Source: Cephalopachus bancanus (lineage: Eukaryota; Chordata; Mammalia; Primates; Tarsiidae). From it: 64,000 nt of DNA. Under the pieces are notes generated by a model. It ran no database searches. It worked only from the letters and a program-made list of their open reading frames with translations, and was not told the origin of the DNA. Made by a program: the position numbers and the translations under genes. Positions 1 to 11,322 of this stretch are shown one piece after another. The DNA is taken from contig JAPVLO010000621.1 of NCBI GenBank assembly GCA_027257055.1, positions 744,001-808,000 of the forward strand, given 5' to 3'. The first letter of the stretch is position 1. Every line of letters starts with the position of its first letter.

Positions 1-151
1 TATTACATCCTCTCTTTCTACTATAAAAGTTGCCTTTATTGCTGTATAATATTACTTCATTTTAACTGTAGAGATCCTAGCATAAACTAACTTTATCTCT
101 CTGAAGATAGACATTGAATATTTATTTTTAAAAGATTTTTTTGTTAATCAA

Positions 152-570
152 CCATGCTGTCCATCAAAAGAGGACTGGATTAAAAAATGTGGTACATATA
201 CACGATGGAATAGTATGCAGCCATAAAAAGGAACAAAATCATGAATTTCGCAGCAACCTGGATGGAACTAGAGTCAATAATACTGAGTGATCTCTCATAG
301 AAACAAAGATATCAGTATCACATGTTCTCACTCATATAGTGGACCTTGAACATCCACTGTAATACTATAAAAAAAAAAAGACTGACAGTGGTGGGAAACT
401 ATGAGGGGGGAAGGGAGGTGGGATTAACGGTAGTCAATATCTGTCTGGGAACGGGGAGACACCCCTTATCAACAAGGGTACCTGAACGAAGCATATTTGT
501 ATACCTAACCCTTAACTGTACCCCACAATATCAAAATAAAAAAATTGATTAAAAAAATTTAATATAAAGG
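152..570 (+). mobile_element. L1 3' end, 5'-truncated
   Basis: Carries the L1 ORF2 tail and 3' UTR words (accatgctgtccatcaaaag, gtggtacatatacac, cacatgttctcactcata) and ends in an A-rich tail. The same 3' end recurs at 20.9-21.26 kb and 43.66-43.92 kb, so it is the main young L1 lineage of this genome. Confidence 0.85.
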
Positions 571-639
571 TATTTATATTTTTGTATAATGTATATAAAT
601 TCCACAGCTTCTGTTGTAGTTCTTGAAAAATTTTTTTTT

Positions 640-757
640 GTAAAGATGGAATCTCACGATATTTTTCAGATTGGTCTTGATCTCCTGGCCTCAAGAAAGT
701 CCACCTGCCTTGGCCTCCCAAAGCTCTGGGATTACAGGTGTGAGTCACAATTCCCAA
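640..757 (-). mobile_element. Alu left-arm fragment
   Basis: Reverse-complement Alu words: cctcccaaagctctgggatt and acaggtgtgagtcac. Only about 118 bp remains. Confidence 0.75.
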
Positions 758-779
758 CCTTGGAGTTATTGTAATTATG

Positions 780-1560
780 CTTAATTTGGGTTATCTATGC
801 CTTTTCTTTCTCTGGATGAGTCTCCCCAGCGTCTTGTCAATTGCCTTCACATTTGGAAAAAATGACTTTTTTACTTTGTTAATTCTATTAACCTCTTCTC
901 TCTTTTTTAATTTATTACCCTCCAACTTATGTGGCTTAATGAGCTGCTCTTTTTCAGACTCTATATGAATGCTCAGGTTATGAACATTCTACTTTATGTT
1001 TTTTTCAATATGCATATTCTGGGCAATGTATTTCCTACAAAACATTATTTTGTGGGAGTCTGTATAAGAGGGTAATTGGGGGTCTGTATAAGAGGGTTCT
1101 TATTAATTTTTCAACATCCTGAAATTATTTATTTTTACTGATTTTTAACTGAAATACATTAAAGCAAGAAAATCTAATTTATTATCTTTTCAACTCTGTA
1201 AACCTACTTAAAGTACTATGAGGATTTGGTCAATTCTGCAAACCATTCACATGTTCCTGAAAAAGCATTCACATTTCTTGGTTTTTTTTAACGAGGTGAT
1301 CTGTTTGCCCATTAAGATAAGTTTATCAGTTTTGCTTCCCCCCCTAACCAAAGTATTATGGGAAGAGACGAATGTGAAAATCTTCCACTGGGAAATCAGA
1401 TTATTTTTTCAATTTGTGTCAATACTCTTCATATATTTTAAGACTTTATGCTGTATGTAGACAAGTTTTAACATGTTATTTATTTATATATCTAATGTAT
1501 ATGTTTTGGGGAAATATCTTTATCTTTTATCAGATAATAGGCCAGCTATACTACCTATGA
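780..1560 (-). mobile_element. Ancient L1 ORF2 remnant
   Basis: Reads as a heavily decayed reverse-strand L1; the stretch around 1225-1290 resembles the conserved L1 segment in which the word ttggtcaattct is followed by acattc-type words. No usable frame. Family assignment tentative. Confidence 0.45.
1056..1098. repeat. Short tandem duplication
   Basis: The word gtctgtataagagggt occurs twice in direct succession with a period of about 24 bp, inside old L1-like sequence. Confidence 0.8.
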
Positions 1561-1856
1561 ATGGAATAAATAACTTTTCTCAGCTGATGTCCAATTTTTT
1601 CCACAGCTATTATTGACGTTTTTATCTGATCTAAAAATGTAAGAGTTCTAACAGTCTCAGATCTTCTTGAACTCTTGGTTTTCTTAAACATCTTTATTTT
1701 TCCAGTAAAACTGATGCATTATTTTATTTAATTGTGGTCTTGATTTTCATTTTCTTTATTACTGAGTTTGAGCATCTATTCCATATGTATCTCTTTCTGT
1801 GAAATGCTTCAGGTTTTTCTTTTCATATAGGTTTTATGAGTTCCTTCAGGAAGCAC

Positions 1857-1978
1857 TCCTCCCTCCCTCCCCCCCTCCCTCCCTCCCTCCCTCCCTCCCT
1901 CCCTCCCTCCCTCTCTTCCTTCCTTCCTTCCTTCCTTCCTTCCTTCCTTCCTTCCTTCCTTCCTTCCTTCCTTCCTTC
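1857..1978. repeat. (CCCT)n/(CTTC)n microsatellite
   Basis: A run of CCCT repeats passes into CTTC repeats, a compound pyrimidine tetranucleotide array. The frames read through it are artefacts. Confidence 0.98.
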
Positions 1979-3479
1979 TGCTGTGGCCTAGACTAACAAG
2001 GGTGATCAAATCTAAAAGTCAGTTAAGGGCTCTGATGAGGGTTTGCATCTCTGGGTTCTTGCTGTTGCTAAGCTTTTTGAAAAGTAGTTCTTCCTTTTAC
2101 TTGTTGAGTTTTTGATGCTGTATATGAGATTTAAAATATTTTATCCATCTCTCTTGATGGATTCCTGATTGATTAGAGATTCAAAATTAGAGACTGTTTT
2201 CTTAGGGTTGTCCCAATAGCCTATGCCAATAGTAACAGCATGAAGCTCTTTAAAACTTCAGAAGAGCATTGTTGAACCATCCCCAAAATACGGAGTTTTT
2301 TTTTCTTTAAGGACACTCCATTTTAGACTTGTCTGATTGTCAAAGTTCAGTGTTGGTGTGATTTGTCAGTACTCACTATGAGGGGAGATAGGCAGAGAAA
2401 TTAATAGAAATCACCCACATGAAAATCTATGAAGATGTAGTCACCTTGAGACAAATGCTGCTGCAGTGTTTCATAGGAGTAAACATGAATTGTTTGAGGG
2501 ATTGGCAAAGTGGTAACTTCTGAAAATAAAATGATGTTGATCAGTTAGTCCCTGTCAGGGTTTTGACCATAGTTTTCCTTGGTTAATTCATTATCAGGGA
2601 CATCTCCCTGATTTTTCTCCACAGTTGTTCCTTTGTCCCTTTAAGGAGATGTTAATTTTCACGTCTGGGTTCTTAATGTCAGCATGCGATAACAACAGTA
2701 CTAGACAATGGACACTTTAGTTGGAGTTGCAATGATGCTTTCCTTCTGAACCACATATTTTAAGCATACTGTGGACAGGGGTTATGCCTGATTTTTATCT
2801 AAAAGCACTTAAAAAAATATTTAGTTAGACAATTCTGAAGCTTCTCCAATACATGAGAATATAAATATGTGTTATTGTTTGTTCAAAAACAATGTTGCAG
2901 TGGGCATTCAACAGAATATCAAAGCAAATAAAAATTTTCCAGCTCACCAAAAAACCTCCCAAAATTCCAGAATAAACATTTTTAGTGAGCATGATTATAT
3001 AAATCTAATTAAAATTTTGCTAAATTAATTATTGAGCTGAGGAAGAAAATTTGATCTATGGAGACGAAGAAATATGGCTTTATTTTCTTAAATCAAACAT
3101 GAAATATTTCAAACTTAAAATTCATATAAATAATAATATCCTGTGTTCCAGAATGTGGTTTAGGATTTAAAACACTACAAATGCAGATGAATTCCTATGT
3201 ACACCATCCCACAGCTGACAAAAATAACTACTGTGTTGAATCATGTGTCTCTCATTTTTCTGTTTTCCTTCATTATTGCCTACATGTATAGTTTTCTATG
3301 AAAATATATACTGTATAATTTTGCATAATTTTATAATACATGGTTACATATTTTTATGTCCTTTTCTGAAAATTGTTACTATACTTAGAAGTAATTGATT
3401 AGATGGGCAATTACTGACAATGCTTCCCCCATGTTTAATCTTAAAAAAATTGGAGATTCAGAACGGCTCTAAAAACATT
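1979..3479. other. 3' flank of V1R-1, nothing recognised
   Basis: AT-rich sequence beyond the stop codon of V1R-1. No open frame of note, no RNA gene and no repeat family I can name. Confidence 0.4.
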
Positions 3480-3558
3480 TCTAACATCATGGCATTTTTC
3501 CCCTGATAAATCATTATGGAGATTCCTCTGTTGCAGAAGAAAGTGGTGAGGCATCAGA

Positions 3559-4503
3559 TCAGCCATTGAATGTTCTTTGGGAAGAGGTAGTTCTCATCTT
3601 GGAAAGGGATAAAGTAAATCTGGAAAGAATTTTATTATTTTTCATCAGCACAAAAGGGCAGACAGTAGGGTAGCATGAGGAAATACTTTCAGCAATTCTC
3701 ATTAGTCTTGGGTTTTTCTCAGGTCCACAAGCCAAATAAATGGTGAGACCATTGCTTAAGCAGTAAAATAACACAAAGCAACTTACCAACAAAAGGATAC
3801 TGTGGGTGGCTTTGGTTTCGGGAGATGGCTGGGAAGAAAGGCTGGGGCCGTGCAGATGCTGGGCTCTCTTGTGGTGTCTGTAGAGGAGACTCACCATGTA
3901 GACGCTGGTCCAGACCATAAGGACCACGCACAGCTGATCTTGAATAACCATGACACTTATAAATGCCATTGAACGGGGGAATCCGCTCTGCCTAGTTTGA
4001 CAGTATACTTGATAATATCCGACAATAGTGAAATTGGTAGCAACTTCTAGGCTTACGATGATTCGAATATAGACCAGCATGTTGATCAGCCAGAAGAAAA
4101 GGAAAGAGGGAAAAATGCATGTGGAGAGTTTAGATTTAAGCCATACCCATTTTGAATTCCTGGGGCTGATGGTGATGGCTTGAAATGTACTCAGGAGAGA
4201 GGTAGTACAGGTGGAAAGACTCCGGCTAACTCTGTGTATGTATAAAATTATTTTACAACCAACCTCATTTATGAAATGTCTTGCTCCAAAGGGCGACATG
4301 ATACCTGGTATCAGCTTGAACATGATGGTCAAAGCATTGACAACTGTCAGGTGCATGAAAATCAAATCTATGGGCTTCTTCAAGTTTGGCTGAATTAAGA
4401 AGGTGTATGCATATAACAGGAAGAGCAATGAATTCCCCATGAGCCCCAAACAAATTTGAGATATAAGTAAAACCTCAAAAATAGCATCACTCGGAAATAT
4501 CAT
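3559..4503 (-). CDS. Vomeronasal type-1 receptor (V1R-1), intact
   Basis: Single-exon seven-transmembrane receptor of 314 aa, typical V1R length. V1Rs signal through Gi-type G proteins at the dendritic surface of vomeronasal neurons. Visible features: GNS in TM1 (23-25); a TM3 cysteine (C83) and an extracellular-loop-2 cysteine (C168) able to form the usual disulfide; the V1R-type stretch STCTTSLLSTFQAITISP (97-114); an NFT glycosylation site in loop 2 (157-159); WTSVYMVSLLYRHHKRAQHLH-like TM5/loop 3 (198-218); and CYPTVCPFVLMKN in TM7 (277-289). The ATG at 4503 aligns with the starts of the other two genes. The C terminus runs about 13 residues past the point where its two paralogues stop. 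No frameshift or internal stop is seen. Family call is very secure; the orthologue and symbol cannot be assigned from the sequence alone. Confidence 0.97.
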   Translation of the reverse strand: MIFPSDAIFEVLLISQICLGLMGNSLLFLLYAYTFLIQPNLKKPIDLIFMHLTVVNALTIMFKLIPGIMSPFGARHFINEVGCKIILYIHRVSRSLSTCTTSLLSTFQAITISPRNSKWVWLKSKLSTCIFPSFLFFWLINMLVYIRIIVSLEVATNFTIVGYYQVYCQTRQSGFPRSMAFISVMVIQDQLCVVLMVWTSVYMVSLLYRHHKRAQHLHGPSLSSQPSPETKATHSILLLVSCFVLFYCLSNGLTIYLACGPEKNPRLMRIAESISSCYPTVCPFVLMKNNKILSRFTLSLSKMRTTSSQRTFNG

Positions 4504-6308
4504 TATATTTTTATATGTTTTACTTCGTTCAGCCTGGCCTTAATGAAACATAAATGGATTCTAAGATGAAAATTAGAACGCATGGATGAATAGGACAATA
4601 AACAGCTCAATATGAGGACGGGGTGTCAAAATGTAGAATTCTTCTGTATTTCAGACCCCAGATTTGGTATTTTCAGTGACTGGATTCCAGGAGATCATGA
4701 GAAGCATAGAGGAATGCTTATGTTATGAAGGAAGTGGAATTTGAATGCTAACACCCAGCATTCCAGAATATTACATAGGGCATGTTTGACCTATAAGAAA
4801 AAGATATTTGCATGTTATTTGGATTTTTTTTCTTCTGAGTGTTGGATTACTTTTTATCACCAAATCTGTGTGTTTCAAAATCTTACATTTTTATGGAACA
4901 TATTAACTCTAACACATAAATGTATTGTGTGTTTTTGAAAATATTTTTCATTCTATGACCACACCACCCTGAATGTGCCCCATCTTGCCTAAAGATCTTT
5001 TTCCGACTTCTGGATGTATTACACAATTATCCCAAGACAGCAATCATTTTCAACATTTATCTAACAGAAATTTCTGAGTACACCAATTTTCTCACTTCAC
5101 ATGAGACAACCAGCAGTAATCAGAGACATTTTGTCTAGAATGTGGCAAAAATCACTGCCTATACTTCCTTCAAATCTTCAATGTCAGCATTAAACTTTCC
5201 TCTACAAATCTCCTTCAAAGTGAAACATTGTTTTTGATTTACTATGCTTTTTGGTTGAATCCACTCTGGAAAATTAATTTGACTTTTTCTACCAAATAGA
5301 CTTTATTTAATCAGCAACCAATACAAGGATGCTGTTAGTGTAATGTATGTTCATCAAAATTATAAAATATGAAACTGGAGTAATAACCGGGTGAGTGCAA
5401 AGAGCTGATAGATTCACTTTTAGATGAATTAAAGTAAAACCTGTATTATTCCTTAGCTTATGCAGCATATACCCCTTCTCTGACTGAGAACCCTGATGGC
5501 ATTGTGGATCCCAATGGGACCGTGTTAATTCAGAGGCAGTATAAAAATACTCCTGAAATGAGTGAACGTTTCTTTTTATCCTTTACAAAATTATCCTTTT
5601 GGAATAGGATAGAAGAAGAAAATTTAAAAAATTTTGAATGTATTTGATTTTTTCCTCAAGGTGACGTGGCTCTGGATCTAAGAATTGTCACATGGCTCAG
5701 GAACCATGATTCTTTATTGTGGCGATTCAGATCATAACATTGTCCATTAGACACGAGTTTTCTTCATTCCTACAAACCAAATAAGACTTCAGTAGTCTTT
5801 CCATTTTTACTCTGCTGGAACTTGTGGTTGACCAGCTGCTATCAAAGATCTCCACAGATCAAGCCATTGTGACTGCTCTTTTGCTCTATTGCCCAGAATA
5901 ATCGCCCACCTCCTTCCTGCCTCTGGCAGTTGAAAGTCCCCTGTTCTGTTGTGACACTCCAGTGTCCCATTCTCCTCAGGGAAACCCAGTAGCCCATATT
6001 AATAACCATATATCCCACTATCATGCCTGTTATTCAGAGAACAGTCACCACAGTACTTTTGAAGTATGATTACACTCCTTTCATCTGTGAATTTCCTTGA
6101 TTTTTGGTAAGGCAGGTGACCTCATAACCTTACTGGGGGACATAGGGAGTGGGCGGTTAAGTTAAAATGAAAACCCACTCTATTATCGAAATCTACCTTA
6201 AGCTTTGTATTACTTTCCTTACAGTATACTAAGTATTGGAGAACATAAAAACAGATGTTATAATCACATTTTTAATACAAAGAACAAAAAAGTCAAAGGT
6301 AATAGGAT
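4504..6308. other. 5' flank of V1R-1, no gene seen
   Basis: Single-copy-looking AT-rich sequence upstream of V1R-1 (the gene reads leftwards). 4621-4800 and 5010-5170 have recognisable counterparts upstream of V1R-2 (33425-33640, 33740-33950) and V1R-3 (57445-57660, 57770-57960), so promoter or 5' UTR exons could lie here; I cannot place a transcription start. The 5.6-6.2 kb part is not recognised. Confidence 0.5.
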
Positions 6309-6323
6309 AGAAAAAGATATAGA

Positions 6324-6610
6324 GCCGGGCTTGGTGGCTCAGCCTGTAATCCCGTGCCTTTGGGAGGCTGAGGTGAGTGGATTGCCTGAGCCCACGGGTT
6401 CGAGACCCGCCTGGGCAGCGAGACCTCATCTCTACAATAAATCAAAAAATCAGCTGGGCGTGGTAGCGCATGCCTGTAATTCTGGCTACTTGGAAGGCTG
6501 AGGTGGAAGGATCGCTGGAGCCCAGCAGGTCGAGGCTGCGGTGGCCGGGAGCGGCCACTGCACTCCAGTCTGGGCGACAGAGTGAGACTCCAACTCCAAA
6601 AAAAAAAAAA
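6324..6610 (+). mobile_element. Full-length Alu
   Basis: Dimeric Alu starting gccgggcttggtggctcag and ending in a poly(A) tail. A 14-bp target-site duplication, agaaaaagatatag, lies at 6309-6322 and 6611-6624. Belongs to the local subfamily with the shortened left-arm A-box region. Confidence 0.95.
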
Positions 6611-6659
6611 AGAAAAAGATATAGCATGCATATTCAAATTGAAAAGATCTGGAGTGACT

Positions 6660-9300
6660 ATGTGATTATCTGACAGAATAGACTTTAAGATAGTTCACAT
6701 GTATTTTAAGGAGACATCTCCAAAAAGGAAGTTATAGAAAGGATCAAAATATATTAAATTTGTATGCTTGAAAGAAGAATGAGCAATGATAATATGTAAA
6801 TATTCAACCAACAGGAACCTAGTGCACTTTTAGCAATATCAGACAAAACAAACTTGAAAGGAACAGAATTGCTGGACATGAAAAGAACATATTAATAATA
6901 AATATTTTAAAATTGTGTATACAAATGAATATAGATTCAATATATGAATATGAAGTATAGAAAGAGAGAACAATAGAAAGATGTAGGATACTCACCACTA
7001 AGGTGAGAAGTTTTAACAAATCTTTTAGCAGTTAACAGAACAACAAACAAAATATCACAAAGATATAAAAATGTTAAGCAAGGCAATTCATATTCTAGAC
7101 CTAACTGCTATTGAATAACAATTCCTTCAGTTACCCAAAATACCCATCTTTCTCTCTCAAGCACAGATGAAACACGTGGTAACTGTAACCACACAGCAAA
7201 CACTGAAGTGTTAACAAGGTTAAAGAATTTAAGTCACAGACTAAATTATCTGAATACAAATATGAATTATAACAAAATAAATAATTGAATAAGAAAAATT
7301 GACTCATATCTCAATATGTTCAAACTTAATAAATGTACTTCTTGGTAACCGCTTAGTGACAGAAAACTCTATTATAGAAATCTATCGTGGACAGTTCACT
7401 ATGTAAATAAATGTGAAGACTGGTTAAGAACCTTAGAAGAGAACAATTGCATTAGATTAGAATAGCAGAGTGAATCCTAAAAAGGAAGGAAATTAAATTT
7501 TGATACAGGTAAAAGCAGAAGATCACAAAAAATAATCATAAAATGGAAAGGAGTAACATAATAATAAGTCAGTATTTTTGGATAAGAGTAGTAAAACTAA
7601 AAAACTTCTAGTGAGTGTGAAAGGAAGGCACAAAAGTATCAGTTCAAATGTTTTTGAAGATATTAATAGAAAAACTGCAAATATAAAAAAATGCTAATTA
7701 TGAGTAACTATGCAAATATTTTTGGAAACATAGGAGATATGGAAAAATTTTCAGAAGACTTGACTTACCAGAAAAGTTAGAATAAAAGAAAGACATACAT
7801 GTATGATGTTCTCCATGATGATATGAAACAGTTGGCAAAAAGTTTTCCAAAAGAAATCTCCAGAAATGCTTTGCTGGTGAAGTATGCCAAACACATCAGA
7901 TACAAAAAAAAAACTACAGACATTGCTTGAGGATAGTCAAAGGGAGAACATCTATTAATCACATTTTGAGACTAGTATAACCCTGGTAGCAAAATTTAGC
8001 AAAGGAAATATGAAAAGGAAAATTATAAAACTCTCTATTTCATGTCCCTAGAGGAAAAATAAAGCCTACACAAATAATTGTAAAATTCTTTCCACAATAT
8101 GCAAAAAAAGTCAAACAACTGACCAAGAGAATTATCCCAAGGATGCAAGGTGAGTTTAACATTTGCAATTTTATCTGCATCACTACCCACACTATTAGAT
8201 TAAAGGAGCAATAAATATATGATCACTTCAACATGTGCATAATATCATTTAATAAAATTCAACACACATTCATGATAAGAATTCTTAGTAAAGTCATGGT
8301 AGAATGGAATCATCTTACCTTGATTTTTACAAATCTTCAAAATGTCAAAATATGTGTACATTAAAGGTTAAACATTGAAAGTTTCTCCTTGAAAACAGAA
8401 AAAAAAGATGTCTGCTATCATCACTTCTACTCTTCAGACTTTTGGAGTACCTAAGATTTATAGTAAAGAAAGAAAATAAAATGTGTTGTATTTTGGGGAA
8501 AAGTAACACTTTAAAAAATCGCTAGCAGAATACATGATTTTAAAGAAAAAAGCTATACTAGCATTAGCCAAATTATTAGAATTAAGTGAGATCTTCAAGT
8601 TTGCTGAAATTAAAAGTAATTTGGATTTCTACAACTCAATATAAAAACAATGTTAAAAATGCAATTTAAAGAACAAAACCATTAAATAGCATGAAATACG
8701 AAAATATGAAAATTAATACATAATTGAAGATGTGATGAAAACTCCAAGAGAAATGATGTTATAAATTAACTTAAATGTGATTGAAGCATTTTAATGAATA
8801 CGAGGGTTCAATAAATTGAAATCAAAGGTGTTATCTGTAAGAATAGAATGGTGCTGAAAAAACAAAAGCGAGTATGACTGTAGAGAAGGAGTGTTCAAAT
8901 GAGATTGAGAGGAAAATTATTAAATGTAAATGAATAACACTTGAAGTGTAGAGAATGAAGATGACAGCATAAAAGAGCATTAAATATGGGGGATATAAGT
9001 AAATTGATGGAATCATGTAAAAATTTCCAGTTGTTAATAATAAAACAAAAAAGCTATAATACAACATAGAGTGTGCGATATAGTTTTAAATCAAGATGCA
9101 AGTTTACTGAAGACAATGAATAAGAATTGAAGACCAGTAAGAGAAATTAAGGTAAGAGAAATTAAGAACGAAGAAAGGGAAACCAACATAACATACTCCA
9201 GAAAAGGGGGAAAATGAAAGAAAAAGAAATAGTGACAATAAAAACAAGAAAAGAGAAAAATATAAGTATATCACAACAAAAAGGCTATTAGAAACAAAAA
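6660..9300 (+). mobile_element. Ancient L1 ORF2 remnant, shared among units
   Basis: Decayed forward L1 ORF2. The part at 8130-8290 resembles the L1 segment with ggatgcaaggt, then atcacttcaacat, then aaaattcaacacacattcatgataag. Matching sequence sits at 37.7-39.5 kb and 60.68-62.33 kb, so insertion predates the V1R unit duplications. Confidence 0.65.
9140..9172. repeat. Tandem duplication of gtaagagaaattaag
   Basis: Two adjacent copies of a 15-bp word in A-rich sequence. Confidence 0.8.
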
Positions 9301-9309
9301 TTTGAAAAA

Positions 9310-9850
9310 TTTAAGGTATCTGTAAGAAAGCATAGAATGGGAAATGGAAACGCTGAAATAAAAAATTTTTTTCAACCTCCCTCTTGTTTCCAAGGCTGAA
9401 TGTTGCCGAATCCTTACTCAAGGCTGTCAGCTTCTCCGAGACAGCGAGGCATCTTGGAAAGACTGAGCCTGACCCACAATGACTGTATATCAGGAATGAG
9501 ACTGCAGGACTTCTCCCAATGGAACATCAATCACCATGTCACCTATTCCCTCAATGACCTTGTTTACTGTGCATCATTTTTGATGCACCCAGAGGAGCAA
9601 CACATCACTCTCTTAGATGCTAAATGATTCTCCTGGGAAATTAATTTGGCTTAGTAGAAGCGCAAAGTCACCTCTGAGGATGTTCAATTTTCCAAGTTGA
9701 ACTACATCATTAAGTAAACATTAGGATCCAGAAAAGTGATCAGAAGTTACTTTTCACTCAGCTGATGGTTATTACAGGGAGTGATTTAATTCAGCCATCA
9801 ACACAGGCATCACTCAGGATTATAACAGACATGACTCGCTGTGGGCTCTA
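9310..9850. repeat. Diagnostic block of unit 1
   Basis: About 540 bp with clear counterparts at 39540-40150 and 62.46-63.4 kb. The 75-codon plus-strand frame at 9400 is not preserved in the copies, so it is not a gene. Confidence 0.8.
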
Positions 9851-9945
9851 CCTCTCCCTTTAAATTTTTTTGATTTAACTGTCCCCTAAAATGTTACTAT
9901 CAACTATTTCATGATAATATATAAAATATAAAAATAGCAAAGGAA

Positions 9946-10110
9946 GCTGAACACAATGGCACGTACGTGTAGTCAGAAAGCTGAGGCAAGGAGGCTCACT
10001 TGAGCTCAGGGGTTACTCAGAAAACTGAGGCAGGAGGCTCACTTGAGCTCAGGAGTTCAAACCTAGCCTGTGCAACATAGCAAAGACTAGTGTCTTAAAA
10101 TAATAGTAAA
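9946..10110 (+). mobile_element. Alu/FLAM-like monomer with internal duplication
   Basis: Left-monomer words (gctgaggcaaggaggctcac, caggagttcaaacctagcc) occur, with the ctgaggcaggaggctcacttgagctc part present twice (about 9980-10010 and 10024-10052). Old and diverged. Confidence 0.7.
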
Positions 10111-10395
10111 AATAACAGATATTCACTTGAAACCCTGCTTAATCAATACAATATTAGCGATAACTGTGAAAGACTCTGTGTACCCTATAACTTACTATAT
10201 TTCTCAGTTTCTCTTCAGGTTAGCCATTCTTGAAAGTTTTATTTATTATCTCTTGGGTTTTTTTTTTGGGTTTTTCCCCTTATTAAGGGTTTAAATTTTC
10301 AATTAAAAGTATTTTTTATTTATGGGTAGATTTAAATAAACCCAAATATTAATAAATTTTCCCAAAAAATATAAAAAAATTTTTTATCTATTTTA

Positions 10396-10427
10396 CATAT
10401 GATATATAAATATGTAATATATCATAT
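10396..10427. repeat. AT-rich inverted repeat
   Basis: catatgatatat and its near-complete reverse complement atatatcatat flank a short loop; could fold as a hairpin. Confidence 0.8.
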
Positions 10428-10646
10428 TGTTATGTATATTATATATAAGGGGATCTAAAAAACAGAATTGATGATAAAAATTTGTGTATTTATTCTTACA
10501 TGTTTAAACTTCAGTCACCTTCAAATTACTTTCCGTTTCATGCAATATGCCTTATCAAGACAACTTTTTCCAGTGCTCAAAACAATTTTTGACTTCATCA
10601 ATATTGGTGCTAAACTTTTAGTGCTCCTGTCTTTTTTTGTTTCAAC

Positions 10647-10860
10647 TCTTCCACATCAGCAAAATGTTTCCCTTTGAGGACGTTTTTTCATCTTCCACAT
10701 TGGCAAAACGTTTCCCTTTGAGGACTTTTTACATCCAGGGAAACAAACAAACAAAAAAAGTTGCACAGGGGAAGCCTGTGTTATAAAGGGGCCTACCCAC
10801 CAAAAGAAGATTCAGGGTTTTGGGGGGGTTTCCAAAGGGAAACTTTTTCGCCAGTGTGGA
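10647..10860. repeat. Two direct copies plus one inverted copy of a ~30-bp word
   Basis: 10647-10681 and 10691-10725 share tcttccacat, then ggcaaaa-like bases, then tttccctttgaggac. 10831-10860 carries the reverse complement (ccaaagggaaac, then gccagtgtgga). Confidence 0.85.
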
Positions 10861-10919
10861 TATCATGTATATATATATATATACACAATGTGTGTGTGGC
10901 ATTATACTGTATGTCTGCC

Positions 10920-11110
10920 TCTCAAACTTGGATTTTTTAAATAATTTACTTATGTATTATAGAGTTGTGGAGTATAAATGAGGATTTACTAAATAACAGG
11001 GCTGCATGCAGGTGAAGTTTGGACTACTATAGCCCTCATTCCCTCTGGTAGTGGACCAGGTACCTGTTGTATCTAGCTTGGATATTTTTCATCCTTAAAG
11101 ATGTTTTTTG
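10920..11110 (-). mobile_element. L1 3' UTR fragment
   Basis: Resembles the reverse-strand L1 ends at 15325 and 18175: ggtgaagtttgga, a purine-poor stretch, then ccaggtac. Decayed. Confidence 0.45.
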
Positions 11111-11261
11111 TGAAAATATGGAGGCTTAAAATTTGCTGTTGTAGTTAACTCACTTTTCTTGCTACATTGTGTTCCGTTTTGTTAACTCACTATACAATTT
11201 TGTATCCTTCTTAAGTTGATAAATATTAGGCATTTGCTTACTTTTTATGTCCCTGAAAGTA

Positions 11262-11322
11262 TACACACATACACACACACACATGAATGCATCATACACA
11301 CTCACACACACACACACACACA
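11262..11322. repeat. (CA)n microsatellite
   Basis: Interrupted CA dinucleotide array. Confidence 0.95.

Larger units (their letters stand above)
3480..10250. repeat. V1R segmental-duplication unit 1
   Basis: First of three homologous units. It contains V1R-1, the 5' flank with a shared motif near 4621-4800, an old L1 remnant (about 6.66-9.3 kb) and the diagnostic block 9310-9850 (from the word gcatagaatgg through ggacttctcccaatgga to catcactcaggatt). The same order recurs in units 2 and 3. Divergence is high with many indels, so the duplication is old. An Alu at 6324 is present here but not at the matching point of the other units. Confidence 0.85.

Noticed and set aside
1799..2009. Proline/serine and arginine/glutamate-rich frames
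   Set aside because: They are read straight through a tetranucleotide microsatellite.
9400..9627. 75-codon plus-strand frame in the diagnostic block
   Set aside because: Not preserved in the homologous blocks at 39.6 and 62.5 kb, and it opens at a non-ATG-supported context.
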